This document shows positions 15,230-24,628 of a DNA stretch of 38,091 nucleotides, piece after piece. Position 1 is the stretch's first letter. Each line of letters starts with the position of its first letter. The stretch comes from VMCP01 sp964527775 (GTDB lineage Bacteria; Bacteroidota; Bacteroidia; NS11-12g; UBA955). The notes below the pieces were generated by a model. It was not told the origin of the DNA and searched no databases. It worked only from the letters and a program-made list of their open reading frames with translations. The translations under genes and the position numbers were made by a program. The DNA is taken from assembly GCA_964527775.1 (NCBI GenBank), contig CAZGQS010000020.1:1-38091 (forward strand), in the 5' to 3' direction.

Positions 15230-15856
15230 CTATTTCACTCCAAACGAAAACATCTCTGTGCCCTCTATGAAACCCTTTAGATGGTCATTTGGTGAGACTT
15301 TGCCAACACCCGCTGGTGTGCCAGTGAAAATGTAGTCGCCAATTTTGAGGGTGAAATATTGTGAAACGTGGCTGATGATTTCGTCAATGTTGTTGATCAT
15401 GAAATCTGTGTTGCCCTGTTGCACGGTGACGTTGTTTTTTTGAAGGCTGAAATTCAACGATTTAATGGAATCTTTTTGGGAGACCCCAAAGTGCTCTAAG
15501 GGTAAGAATTTGCTAATGACTGCTGAGTGATCAAAGCCCTTGGCTTTTTCCCAGGGGAGGCCCTTTTCTTTGAGTTTTGATTGCAGGTCGCGAGCGGTAA
15601 AATCAATGCCTAGGGCAATTTCACTGTAATAGTCACGGGCAAATTGTAGGGGAATGTATTTTCCTAATTTGTTGATTTTGATGACTAGTTCTACTTCGTG
15701 GTGAATGTCATTTGAGAATTCTGGAAGGAAAAATGGGGCGTTATTGCGAAGTAAGGCTGAGTCTGGTTTGATGAAAATGACTGGCTCATCGGGAACTTCG
15801 TTGTTGAGTTCGCGAATGTGTTCGGCGTAATTTCGGCCAATGCAAATGATTTTCAT
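15230..15856 (-). CDS. Fumarylacetoacetate-hydrolase-family protein (FAHD1/YcgM-like)
   Basis: A 208-residue cytoplasmic enzyme of the FAH fold, the short form typical of acylpyruvate hydrolases and oxaloacetate decarboxylases (FAHD1, YcgM). Visible features are the N-terminal IICIGRNYAEH, the metal-binding acids in HHEVELVIKI, GIDFTARDLQ and the C-terminal GDYIFTGTPAGVGKV. The exact substrate among acylpyruvates is not readable. It follows purA on the same strand after 12 bases, so it may be co-transcribed with it. Its stop codon is directly followed by the repeat array. Confidence 0.88.
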   Translation of the reverse strand: MKIICIGRNYAEHIRELNNEVPDEPVIFIKPDSALLRNNAPFFLPEFSNDIHHEVELVIKINKLGKYIPLQFARDYYSEIALGIDFTARDLQSKLKEKGLPWEKAKGFDHSAVISKFLPLEHFGVSQKDSIKSLNFSLQKNNVTVQQGNTDFMINNIDEIISHVSQYFTLKIGDYIFTGTPAGVGKVSPNDHLKGFIEGTEMFSFGVK

Positions 15857-15868
15857 GAGACGGAATGT

Positions 15869-17137
15869 TTAGTTCCTAACCAAGGTTTCATCTCTGCCTG
15901 GTCCCATAGAAACCACAGAAATTTTGCAACCAATATAGTTTTCAATGAATTCTACATAGTTTTTGAAGGTAGAATCCATAGCATCATAACCAGCATTGAG
16001 GTTTAGGTCTTTACCCCATCCTGGGAAGGATTGATAAACGGGTTCAATTTGGGTATTGCACAAATTGGCAGGAACTTCGGAGGTAGTTACACCGTTAATG
16101 TTGTATGCTGTGGCTACGTTCAATTCGTCAAATCCGTTTAGAACGTCGCCTTTCATCATGATGAGTTCGTCAACACCATTGAGCATGCAAGTGTATTTGA
16201 GAGCGACTAAGTCTAACCAGCCTGTTCTTCTTTCGCGACCTGTAGTTGCACCAAATTCATGTCCCAACTGACGAATTTCTTCACCAAGGGCATTATCTAG
16301 TTCAGTGGGGAAGGGTCCTGATCCAACACGTGTGCAATAGGCTTTGAAAATGCCGTATACTTTGCGGATGTGCTTGGGAGCAACACCTAAGCCGGTACAA
16401 ACACCGCCAGAGAGGGTGTTGCTGGAAGTTACATAGGGATAGGTTCCAAATTCTACGTCAAGCATACTTCCTTGAGCACCTTCGGCGAGGATTTTTTTGC
16501 CTTCACTGATGTATTGGTGAATGAGGTATTCGCTGTTGACGAGTTTTAGGGTTTTTAATCGTTCGATGGCCGCAAAGAACTTGGTTTCTTCGGTTTGAAG
16601 ATCAAAGTCAGTGAAGCCAAAAAACTCAATTTGTTTGAGGTGATTTTCAACGGTAGAGCGGTATTTTTGATTGAAATCAGGGTCTAAAATGTCGCCTACG
16701 CGCATTCCGGAGCGGCCAATTTTATCTTTGTATGTTGGGCCAATTCCTCGGAGGGTACTTCCAATTTTATCTTTCCCTTTGGATGCTTCTGAAGCGGCAT
16801 CTAAAATGCGGTGAGTAGGTAAAATCAAGTGCGCCTTTTGAGAGATGAGTAGTCTTTCATGATAATCAGGACATTCATCTTTGATGCGGTCAATTTCTTC
16901 TCCGAGGCGGACAGGGTCAATAACAACGCCGTTGCCTATGAGGTTGAGAATATTTTTACGGAAAATTCCAGATGGAATGGTATTTAGAACAAATTTTTTG
17001 CCTTCGAATTCAAGGGAGTGACCTGCATTAGGGCCACCTTGGAAGCGAGCCACTAGGTCATATTTAGGAGTTAAGTAGTCGGCAATTTTGCCTTTTCCTT
17101 CGTCGCCCCATTGGAGGCCTAAAATAACGTCAATCAT
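15869..17137 (-). CDS. Adenylosuccinate synthetase
   Basis: A 422-residue enzyme joining IMP and aspartate with GTP to make adenylosuccinate, the first committed step to AMP. The N-terminal GLQWGDEGKGK has catalytic D12, and GGPNAGH has H40 (family Asp13 and His41). GIGPTYKDKIGRSGMR, a GTR/GSGPFPTE segment and TTGRERRTGWLD near the C-terminal third are all intact. Length is normal for the family. It starts 9 bases after the Fur-family gene stop, in a minus-strand group SPOR - Fur - purA - FAH. Confidence 0.97.
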   Translation of the reverse strand: MIDVILGLQWGDEGKGKIADYLTPKYDLVARFQGGPNAGHSLEFEGKKFVLNTIPSGIFRKNILNLIGNGVVIDPVRLGEEIDRIKDECPDYHERLLISQKAHLILPTHRILDAASEASKGKDKIGSTLRGIGPTYKDKIGRSGMRVGDILDPDFNQKYRSTVENHLKQIEFFGFTDFDLQTEETKFFAAIERLKTLKLVNSEYLIHQYISEGKKILAEGAQGSMLDVEFGTYPYVTSSNTLSGGVCTGLGVAPKHIRKVYGIFKAYCTRVGSGPFPTELDNALGEEIRQLGHEFGATTGRERRTGWLDLVALKYTCMLNGVDELIMMKGDVLNGFDELNVATAYNINGVTTSEVPANLCNTQIEPVYQSFPGWGKDLNLNAGYDAMDSTFKNYVEFIENYIGCKISVVSMGPGRDETLVRN

Positions 17138-17146
17138 GTAGGGTGT

Positions 17147-17638
17147 TTAAATTATGGATTTCTGGCATTGTGCGCATGACCCGTCTTCATTGGTCATGGG
17201 CTCGCCATAGAGGTGTAATGAATGTGAACTGATATCAAATTTGAGTAATCCGCCCATGGTGGAGCTGATTTGTTGCACTCGAGGATCACAAAACTCCATC
17301 ACTTTTTTGCATTTATTGCAAATGAGGTGGTCGTGTTGACGGTAGCCATAAGCTTGTTCAAAGTGGCTGGTATTTTGCCCAAATTGGTGTTTTTTTACCA
17401 AGCCTGCTTCTACTAAAAGATCAAGGGTGTTGTAAACGGTGGCACGACTAACATGGTAGTTTCGTGATTTCATTTTAAGGTAGAGTTGGTCTACATCAAA
17501 ATGGTCTTTATAGGTATAGATTTCATCGAGAATAGCGTAGCGCTCGGGAGTTTTGCGTTGCTTGTTGGTCTCCAAATATTGGGTGAACAACTCTCTGACT
17601 TCGTCTTTGACTTTTTGGATTTTCGGGTCGATTTTCAT
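17147..17638 (-). CDS. Fur-family metal-responsive repressor
   Basis: A 163-residue DNA-binding protein. A winged helix lies at about residues 25-85 (TPERYAILDEIY, then SRATVYNTLDLLVEAGLV, the usual recognition-helix region). The C-terminal dimer domain has HDH at 102-104 followed by C107 and C110 (LICNKC), and C155 and C158 (CAQC), the two CxxC pairs of the structural zinc site. Which metal or peroxide it senses (Fur, Zur or PerR) cannot be settled here. It lies 3 bases after the SPOR gene and 9 bases before purA. A zinc-uptake-like operon lies at 31691-34706 but is not adjacent. Confidence 0.9.
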   Translation of the reverse strand: MKIDPKIQKVKDEVRELFTQYLETNKQRKTPERYAILDEIYTYKDHFDVDQLYLKMKSRNYHVSRATVYNTLDLLVEAGLVKKHQFGQNTSHFEQAYGYRQHDHLICNKCKKVMEFCDPRVQQISSTMGGLLKFDISSHSLHLYGEPMTNEDGSCAQCQKSII

Positions 17639-17641
17639 GTC

Positions 17642-18028
17642 TTACTCTTCTCTTTTGAAGGGAATAGGCATTCTGATTTTCTTAGCGTTGGAATAGTATT
17701 TTCTGATTTCAGCCATTGCGGCGTCTGCCTCATTATTTGTGGGGTATGCACCAACATAGACTTTGAAGTTGGGTTCGTCGTAGATGATTTGAGCTGAGTA
17801 CAGAGAGTCTAACTTTTCATCTACCTCTTGTTTTAATACAATGGCATCAGCACGATTGCTGCGCATCCCAATAAAAATTCTGAAACCCGCTACAATATGA
17901 TCTTCGGCGCTACGTCGATTGAGTCTGGCTTTTTCGGCGTTAATCACTGATTCTTCGGCGGTGATTTGTACCTGACCATAGGCGTCAAAACATCCCCAGA
18001 AAAGCAAAAACAAAAAAGCGCTGCGCAT
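17642..18028 (-). CDS. Small SPOR-domain envelope protein
   Basis: A 128-residue exported protein. The signal is at residues 1-19: either a lipoprotein (LLFWGC13) or cleavage after AYG. Residues about 50-125 fit a SPOR fold (FRIFIGMRSNRADA, then FKVYVGAYPTNNEADAAMAEIR), which binds denuded septal peptidoglycan glycans. It is the first gene of the minus-strand group with the Fur-family gene. Its start lies 6 bases after a -7-like box (GATATTTG on the minus strand). Confidence 0.8.
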   Translation of the reverse strand: MRSAFLFLLFWGCFDAYGQVQITAEESVINAEKARLNRRSAEDHIVAGFRIFIGMRSNRADAIVLKQEVDEKLDSLYSAQIIYDEPNFKVYVGAYPTNNEADAAMAEIRKYYSNAKKIRMPIPFKREE

Positions 18029-18034
18029 ACTCTA

Positions 18035-18042
18035 CAAATATC
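18035..18042 (-). promoter_or_regulatory. Possible -7 box abutting the SPOR gene start
   Basis: Minus strand GATATTTG (7 of 8 to TAnnTTTG), 6 bases before the ATG, implying a very short or absent leader. Confidence 0.4.
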
Positions 18043-18075
18043 GTATAAAATCATCGAGTTGAGGTAAGGCTTCCG

Positions 18076-18083
18076 TAAATTTG
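18076..18083 (+). promoter_or_regulatory. -7 box abutting the gpmI start
   Basis: TAAATTTG is a full match to TAnnTTTG. It lies 5 bases (TAGTA) before the gpmI ATG, so transcription would begin at or next to the start codon. Confidence 0.5.
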
Positions 18084-18088
18084 TAGTA

Positions 18089-19606
18089 ATGTCAAAAAAA
18101 GCTGCAATTGTGATTCTGGATGGCTGGGGCTTGGGAAATAAATCGAAGTCTGATGCCGTTTACTGCGCTAATACGCCTTTTACCGATTCTCTGACCGAGA
18201 ATTTTCCGCATGCTACACTAAGAACGGATGGGGAAAATGTTGGACTTCCTGAAGGCCAAATGGGAAACAGCGAGGTTGGGCATATGAACATTGGTGCTGG
18301 ACGCGTAGTTTGGCAGATGTTGGCCAAAATCAATAAGTCGTTTAGAGACGGTGAGGCAGCCAAGAACCAGGTTTTGCAGGAGATTTTTAATAAGACAAAG
18401 GAGTTAAATAGGCCGCTTCATCTTTTTGGATTGGTTTCCGACGGAGGCGTTCATGCTCATATTGATCACCTCATACAATTGTGTCATTTAGCTACGCAAA
18501 ACGGGGTTCAAGATATTTACATTCACGCGTTTCTAGATGGTCGTGACACTGATCCAAAGTCGGGTTTGGGCTATTTGCGAAAGTTGCAAGACGGAATTCA
18601 AGGCACTGCGGCTCAAATAAGTACCGTTGTGGGAAGGTATTTTGCTATGGACAGAGACCTTAGATGGGAAAGAGTGAAAAAAGCTTACGATGTCATGGTA
18701 CACGGTACCGGTGAAATGGCTTGCGGATTGTTTGAAACCATTGAAGATCATTATAATCAAGGAGAAACCGATGAATTTATGTCGCCCATTCGTTGTCTTG
18801 ATGAAGAGGAAGGCTTGATTAGAGACGGCGATGTTGCATTGTGTTTTAATTTCAGAACCGATCGAGGCCGGCAAATCAGCAGAGCCCTTACCCAGGAAGA
18901 CTTCCATGAGTACAATATGCATGCACTAAACTTGCATTATTACACGTTGACTCAATACGACGAGAAATTCAATATATCAGGGGTGGTTTTCAGCAATGAC
19001 AACTTACAAATGACCTTGGGTGAAGTTTTGGAAGCGGCGGGCAAAAGTCAATTGAGGGCTGCTGAGACAGAGAAATACCCTCATGTTACTTTCTTTTTTA
19101 GCGGGGGACGGGAGCAAGAATTCAAGGCAGAAACCCGGATTATGGCCAATTCGCCCAAAGTGGCTACATATGATTTACAACCTGAGATGAGCGCTAAAGA
19201 ACTCACAGAGAAGGCCATTGATTTTATCAACCTGAATGAGCCTGATTTTGTGTGTTTGAACTATGCCAACGCTGATATGGTGGGGCATACCGGCGTTTAT
19301 GAAGCTATTGTAAAGGCCGTTGAAACGGTAGATTCTTGTTTAGAGATGCTTCTAGAAACGTTGAAAACCCATCATTATCAAACCTTGGTGATTGCAGATC
19401 ACGGGAATGCAGATTTTGCCATCAATGACGATGGTACTCCTAACACAGCTCATACCACCAATCCGGTGCCGGTTTGGCTCATTGGCGAGGGCAAAGAAAC
19501 CTTGAAGAATGGGAAACTGGCTGATGTGGCACCCACCATATTGGATTTAATGTCCCTCGAAAAACCCACAGAAATGACCGGTCAGTCTTTAATAAATCAA
19601 TCATGA
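18089..19606 (+). CDS. 2,3-bisphosphoglycerate-independent phosphoglycerate mutase
   Basis: A 505-residue glycolytic enzyme interconverting 3- and 2-phosphoglycerate. Alkaline-phosphatase-type metal ligands and the phosphoserine are present: D11 in ILDGWG, S61 in GQMGNSEVGHMN, HAFLDGRDTDP, the NFRTDRGRQ arginine pocket, and the C-terminal CLNYANADMVGHTG and IADHGNAD motifs. The length is standard. It heads a plus-strand group, overlapping the next lipoprotein gene by 4 bases. Confidence 0.97.
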   Translation: MSKKAAIVILDGWGLGNKSKSDAVYCANTPFTDSLTENFPHATLRTDGENVGLPEGQMGNSEVGHMNIGAGRVVWQMLAKINKSFRDGEAAKNQVLQEIFNKTKELNRPLHLFGLVSDGGVHAHIDHLIQLCHLATQNGVQDIYIHAFLDGRDTDPKSGLGYLRKLQDGIQGTAAQISTVVGRYFAMDRDLRWERVKKAYDVMVHGTGEMACGLFETIEDHYNQGETDEFMSPIRCLDEEEGLIRDGDVALCFNFRTDRGRQISRALTQEDFHEYNMHALNLHYYTLTQYDEKFNISGVVFSNDNLQMTLGEVLEAAGKSQLRAAETEKYPHVTFFFSGGREQEFKAETRIMANSPKVATYDLQPEMSAKELTEKAIDFINLNEPDFVCLNYANADMVGHTGVYEAIVKAVETVDSCLEMLLETLKTHHYQTLVIADHGNADFAINDDGTPNTAHTTNPVPVWLIGEGKETLKNGKLADVAPTILDLMSLEKPTEMTGQSLINQS

Positions 19607-20178
19607 AAATCAAGTTACTCATTCCCATAACCCTGTGGCTTTTTAGCTGTAGCTCAAATCAGGAAATCCCCGAAAATATTACTGATCCATACGCACTTGA
19701 AGTGTTGAATGACTTAAATGAAATGTCAGAGCAATCGCGATTGAGCATCATCAGGAACATTCAAACCGGAGAGACGGTGGAGAGTTCTGAACTGTTGATA
19801 GATACCATTAAAGAACAGGCAAATAAATTGAAGGTTTTAAAGGATGAATATGCTGGATTCTTAAGTTTGAACACTGAGGAGTTAACTAAAACCATGGAAT
19901 TAACCGTGGATAGCGGCGGAGGATATGAAAGTAGGAATTACAGCAATAAAGATACTACGGCATTCCTTCAAGAGTTTAAAATCATCAAAAGCAATCATAA
20001 AATTCAAGGGTACTTTTGGAAGACCCGTCAAAGGGGTTGGCTGGTAGATCGTGATATTGATAGATTTTACCTTCCTGGAAAAGGCTATGACATTCAAATT
20101 GCTGAAAATACATGGTGGTCAGCACCAGAACGTATAAACATTCACGCAGAAGTTTTGGGTCCTAACAACGTAAGATAG
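19603..20178 (+). CDS. Hypothetical lipoprotein
   Basis: 191 residues with a lipoprotein signal ending LFSC16. The rest is soluble, with a helical first half (ALEVLNDLNEMSEQSRLS and so on) and a C-terminal half rich in aromatic and charged residues (YFWKTRQRGWLVDRD). I recognise no family. It overlaps gpmI by 4 bases and is followed after 4 bases by the aldehyde dehydrogenase gene, so it is co-transcribed with them. Function unknown. Confidence 0.75.
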   Translation: MKIKLLIPITLWLFSCSSNQEIPENITDPYALEVLNDLNEMSEQSRLSIIRNIQTGETVESSELLIDTIKEQANKLKVLKDEYAGFLSLNTEELTKTMELTVDSGGGYESRNYSNKDTTAFLQEFKIIKSNHKIQGYFWKTRQRGWLVDRDIDRFYLPGKGYDIQIAENTWWSAPERINIHAEVLGPNNVR

Positions 20179-20182
20179 AGAA

Positions 20183-21616
20183 ATGAAGATTTTAAATTAC
20201 ATAAACGGTGAATTGAAAGAGCCTGAGGCAGGTGCTTATTTAGACAATTACGATCCGAGCATTGGGCAAGTATACGGACAAGTTCCCGATTCTGATTCTA
20301 CCGATGTGGCTGACGCATACAAAGCGGCGGCAGCTGCTCAAAAAGGATGGGAAAATACACCGGCCGAAGAAAAATTCAAGGTTTTAAATGCCATCGCAGA
20401 GGGTATTGATGCCAAGCGCGAAGAATTTGCTTTGGCGGAGAGTAGAGATCAAGGGAAGCCATTGTGGTTATCTAGAAATGAGATGATCAGGGCAGCCCAA
20501 AATTTTAGATTTTATGCCACAGCTGCTATGCAGTTTGCTTCGGAGAGTCATGCCATGGAAAATAGGGCCATCAATTACACCTTGAGACAATCAATAGGTG
20601 TGGTTGGATGTATATCGCCGTGGAATCTTCCGCTGTATCTTTTCAGTTGGAAGATTGCTCCGGCTTTAGCTGCTGGAAACGCGGTTGTTGCTAAGCCCAG
20701 CGAGTTTACCCCTGCAACGGCATTTCTCCTTTCAGAGGTTTGCATTCAAGCTGGACTTCCTAAAGGGGTATTGAATATTGTTCACGGGTTGGGTCCCAAA
20801 GTAGGACAAGCTATGGTGGAACATCCCAAAATCAAGGCCATCAGTTTTACGGGTGGTACTGTTACAGGTAAATACATTGCGGCAACGGCGGCACCTATGT
20901 TCAAGAAATTGAGCCTAGAATTAGGCGGAAAGAATCCCAACATCATCTTTGCTGATGCTGATTTGGATAAGGCAGTTAAAACTACGGTAAACACCTCTTT
21001 TATGAATCAGGGTGAAATATGTTTGTGTGGAAGCAGATTGCTCATTGAGGAGAGTGTCTATGAAGAGGTAAAGAAGGCCCTCATTGAAGAAGTTAAGAAG
21101 TTGACGGTGGGTGACCCCATGAATGATTCAACCCGCATTGGCGCTATTGTTTCGAAACCTCACTATGAAAAAGTGAAGTCATACATTGAGTTGGCACAAG
21201 AAGAAGGCGGTAAAGTTCTCATTGGCGGACAAACCGTTCATCCCGAAGGAAAAGAAAGCGGGTGGTACATACAGCCTACCATTATAGAGGGCCTCAATGC
21301 AGAATGCAGAACCAATCAAGAAGAAATTTTTGGTCCGGTAATTACCATTATGCCTTTTAAAAACGAAGCGGAAGCTTTGGAAATTGCCAATGGCACCGAA
21401 TATGGTTTGGCCGCGACCTTTTGGACCAACGACCTCAAACGTGCACATAGATTGGCATCGGAGCTAGAATTTGGCATTGTTTGGGTGAATTGTTGGTTGC
21501 TCAGAGACTTGCGCACACCTTTTGGAGGAGTGAAGAGCTCAGGCGTTGGAAGAGAAGGCGGTTGGGAAGCCATGAGATTTTTTACAGAGCCAAAGAACGT
21601 TTGTATCGCATTGTAA
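20183..21616 (+). CDS. NAD-dependent aldehyde dehydrogenase (2-hydroxymuconic/2-aminomuconic semialdehyde type)
   Basis: A 477-residue ALDH. The catalytic cysteine is C280 in NQGEICLCGSR and the general-base glutamate is E246 in LELGGKNPN. SPWNLPLYLFSWKIAPALA and FTGGTVTGKYIA shape the cofactor site. The GEICLCGSR signature and the NCWLLRDLRTPFGG C-terminal segment are those I associate with the 2-hydroxymuconic/2-aminomuconic semialdehyde dehydrogenases (aromatic or kynurenine degradation), but specificity is inferred. It is part of the gpmI - lipoprotein - ALDH group. No other tryptophan-degradation gene is present. Confidence 0.88.
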   Translation: MKILNYINGELKEPEAGAYLDNYDPSIGQVYGQVPDSDSTDVADAYKAAAAAQKGWENTPAEEKFKVLNAIAEGIDAKREEFALAESRDQGKPLWLSRNEMIRAAQNFRFYATAAMQFASESHAMENRAINYTLRQSIGVVGCISPWNLPLYLFSWKIAPALAAGNAVVAKPSEFTPATAFLLSEVCIQAGLPKGVLNIVHGLGPKVGQAMVEHPKIKAISFTGGTVTGKYIAATAAPMFKKLSLELGGKNPNIIFADADLDKAVKTTVNTSFMNQGEICLCGSRLLIEESVYEEVKKALIEEVKKLTVGDPMNDSTRIGAIVSKPHYEKVKSYIELAQEEGGKVLIGGQTVHPEGKESGWYIQPTIIEGLNAECRTNQEEIFGPVITIMPFKNEAEALEIANGTEYGLAATFWTNDLKRAHRLASELEFGIVWVNCWLLRDLRTPFGGVKSSGVGREGGWEAMRFFTEPKNVCIAL

Positions 21617-21619
21617 GCC

Positions 21620-21627
21620 TAAATTTG
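21620..21627 (+). promoter_or_regulatory. Possible internal promoter, -7 box next to the thiL start
   Basis: TAAATTTG 4 bases before the thiL ATG, with TTTG at 21600-21603 (16-base spacer). This would give an internal, leaderless thiL-aspS transcript. Confidence 0.45.
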
Positions 21628-21631
21628 CATT

Positions 21632-22681
21632 ATGTTTGATAACAGCGATCGCACAGAATTGTCGCAGTTGGGTGAATTTGGATTGATTCAACACTTGACT
21701 CAACACTTCGAAAATCAACAGAAATCTACCCTTCTTGGGGTGGGTGATGATGCTGCTTTGATAAAAATGGGCAGTAAAATTGCTGTTTGGAGCACAGATA
21801 TCATGTTGGAAGGGGTTCATTTTGACCTGTCCTACACGCCATTAAAGCACTTAGGCTTCAAAGCCATTGCTACCAACGTGAGCGACGTGTGTGCCATGAA
21901 TGGAAAAGCAACTCAAGTGTTGGTTTCTGTTGCCTTGAGCAACCGTTTTTCATTGGAAGCCATTGAAGAGCTTTATTTGGGAATGAAAATCGCTTGCGAT
22001 AAGTACCAAGTTGACTTGGTGGGTGGCGATACCAGTACTTCTCGGTCTGGATTGGTCATAAATGTGACGGTTTTGGGAGAAGTAGATTCTAAAAAAATCA
22101 CCAAGCGCTCAGGCGCTAAACCCGGCGATCTTTTGGTTGTTTCGGGGGACTTGGGTGGCGCTTATATGGGACTTCAAATCTTGGAACGCGAGAAGAAGGT
22201 CTTCATAGATCATCCCAGCATGCAGCCCGACCTAGAACCTTATGATTATATTGTAGGTAGACAACTCAAACCCGAAGCTCGTGTGGATATTATTGAGACT
22301 CTCAACGAATTGGGAATTGTACCTACCTCTATGATGGATATCAGTGATGGTGTGGCATCAGAGGTTTTTCACTTGGGAAAAGCTTCAAAAGTGGGATTTG
22401 ATGTTTACGAGAATAAACTTCCCATAGATTCACAAACCATGGAAACGGCCATGACTTTCAATTTAAACCCCAGCATTGTAGCTTTGAATGGCGGTGAAGA
22501 TTATGAGTTGCTCATGACCATTGATCAGAAACATTACGATCAGTTAAAAAATCATATGGATTTTACCATCATTGGACATGCTACGGCCATGGATGGGAAA
22601 CACAGATTGCATACCAACGCCGGAAACGTGTTTGATATCAAAGCACAAGGCTGGCAACATTTTAAACAAGAAGAAAAATAA
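21632..22681 (+). CDS. Thiamine-monophosphate kinase
   Basis: A 349-residue ATP-dependent kinase making thiamine diphosphate from thiamine monophosphate. ThiL signatures are FGLIQHLTQ, LLGVGDDAALI (metal-binding aspartates), VWSTDIMLEGVHFDL, VGGDTSTS and MDISDGVASEV. ATG at 21632, normal length. It starts 15 bases after the ALDH stop and 4 bases separate its stop from the aspS ATG. No other thiamine genes are nearby and no TPP riboswitch was recognised. Confidence 0.95.
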   Translation: MFDNSDRTELSQLGEFGLIQHLTQHFENQQKSTLLGVGDDAALIKMGSKIAVWSTDIMLEGVHFDLSYTPLKHLGFKAIATNVSDVCAMNGKATQVLVSVALSNRFSLEAIEELYLGMKIACDKYQVDLVGGDTSTSRSGLVINVTVLGEVDSKKITKRSGAKPGDLLVVSGDLGGAYMGLQILEREKKVFIDHPSMQPDLEPYDYIVGRQLKPEARVDIIETLNELGIVPTSMMDISDGVASEVFHLGKASKVGFDVYENKLPIDSQTMETAMTFNLNPSIVALNGGEDYELLMTIDQKHYDQLKNHMDFTIIGHATAMDGKHRLHTNAGNVFDIKAQGWQHFKQEEK

Positions 22682-22685
22682 GAAT

Positions 22686-24589
22686 ATGTATCGTTCACAT
22701 ACCTGTGGGGAATTAAGAATAGAACACGTTGGACAAACCGTTGAATTGTCTGGGTGGGTTGCCAAGAATCGGTCTTTAGGAAGTATGTCCTTTGTTGATC
22801 TTAGAGATCGATATGGAATTACTCAGCTAGCTTTCAATGAAGTTTACAACCAAGAACTTCTCAACAAAGCAAATGAGTTGGGTAGAGAATTTGTGATTCG
22901 TATAAAAGGAACGGTTGCAGAAAGAAGCAGTAAAAACAGCAATATTCCAACTGGAGAAATTGAAGTAATAGTGACTGAACTTCAAGTTTTAAATGCTTCA
23001 AAAACACCTCCATTCACCATTGAAACTGAAACAGATGGCGGCGATGAGTTGAGAATGAAATACCGATATCTAGACCTTCGCAGAGAGGTGGTTCGCAAGA
23101 ATTNNNNNNNNNNNNNNNNNNNNNNNNNNNNNNNNNNNNNNNNNNNNNNNNNNNNNNNNNNNNNNNNNNNNNNNNNNNNNNNNNNNNNNNNNNNNNNNNN
23201 NNNTTGAGAATGAAATACCGATATCTAGACCTTCGCAGAGAGGTGGTTCGCAAGAATTTGGAACTAAGACATCGTTTGGCTCAAGAAATTAGAAGGTATT
23301 TATCAGATCAAAATTTCTTGGAAGTGGAAACGCCGGTTTTGATCAAAAGTACCCCAGAAGGCGCAAGAGATTTTGTTGTGCCCAGCCGATTAAATCCGGG
23401 GGAATGGTATGCCTTGCCACAGAGCCCTCAAACCTTTAAGCAGTTGTTGATGGTAAGCGGTTTTGATCGTTACTTTCAAATTGTGAAGTGTTTCAGAGAC
23501 GAAGATTTACGCGCAGACCGTCAGCCTGAGTTTACTCAAATTGACTGCGAGTTGAGCTTCATAGAGCGCGATGATATATTAGACATCTTCGAAGGCATGG
23601 TGAGACACCTATTCATTCAAGAAAAAGGACTTCACTTCGAGGATTTTCCTCGTATGACCTATGCAGATGCCATGAAATACTATGGTTCAGACAAGCCAGA
23701 TGTTCGATTCGGAATGAAATTCGTTGAATTGAAGTCAGAAGAAAGAGATGTTATTTCAGGCGCAGGGTTTGGAATCTTTGATTCAGCAGAAAGCGTTATT
23801 GGAATTTGTGTTCCTGGCGCGGCAAGCTTAACCCGTAAACAAATTGATGCGTTAACTGATTATGTGAAGCGTCCTCAGGTAGGTGCTTCAGGCATGATTT
23901 GGTGCCGAAAAGAAGAATCAGGAGAATTGAAATCATCGGTAGATAAATTCTACGATGCAGATAAATTGGCGAAGTGGTCAGAAGCGTTTCAAGCTCAAAA
24001 TGGCGATTTGATGCTGTTGTTAGCCGGCCCCATTGATAAGACTCGCAAGCAATTAAATGAACTGCGATTGAAAGTAGCTGCTGATTTGGGACTGAGAAAT
24101 CCGAATGTTTTTGCTCCGCTTTGGGTGGTTGATTTTCCTTTGTTGGAGTGGGACGAGGATTCTCAGAGATTCCATGCTATGCACCATCCTTTTACAAGTC
24201 CCTTACCTGAACACAGGGAGTTGATGAAGACCGAACCCGGAAGAGTGAATGCCAATGCCTATGATTTGGTCATCAATGGCGTTGAAATTGGGGGAGGCTC
24301 TATCAGAATTCACGATCAGCAATTGCAAGCGGAAATGTTTGGCTTATTAGGATTTTCACCAGAAGAAGCGCAGGCTCAGTTTGGATTCTTAATGAATGCT
24401 TTTGAATACGGAGCACCACCGCACGGCGGAATAGCGTTAGGATTTGATCGTTTATGCAGTTTGTTTGGCGGAAGTGATAGCATCAGAGATTTCATTGCCT
24501 TTCCGAAGAACAACAGCGGAAGAGATACCATGATTGACGCCCCAAGTGCTTTAACCAAGGAACAATTGAGCGATTTGGATCAGAAATAA
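22686..24589 (+). CDS. Aspartyl-tRNA synthetase, split by an assembly gap
   Basis: This enzyme charges tRNA-Asp. The N-terminal part (22686-23103) has the OB-fold anticodon domain (YRSHTCGELR, VELSGWVAKNRSLGSMSFVDLRDR). The C-terminal part (from 23258) has the class II catalytic core (FLEVETPVLIKSTPEGARDF, LPQSPQTFKQLLM, CFRDEDLRADRQPEFTQID, GIALGFDRL). Between them lie 100 Ns plus a 55-base exact repeat of the sequence before the Ns. The 155 extra bases shift the frame. Removing them gives one open frame of about 582 residues, the usual length. The break is therefore artificial and the gene is intact. It is the last gene of the plus-strand group. Confidence 0.95.
23104..23203. other. 100-base assembly gap (N) with 55-base duplicated flanks
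   Basis: The bases at 23049-23103 and 23204-23258 are identical over 55 bases. An overlap of this exact length suggests two contigs ending at a de Bruijn k-mer of 55 that were scaffolded with a default 100-N gap rather than merged. Confidence 0.93.
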
Positions 24590-24628
24590 TGTAGACTAGA
24601 CTGTTTTCTAGAACCTATTTAAAGGGAA

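Noticed and set aside
22686..24589. Genuine aspS frameshift or split gene
   Set aside because: The frame change equals the 100 Ns plus a 55-base duplicated flank; removing them restores the gene.
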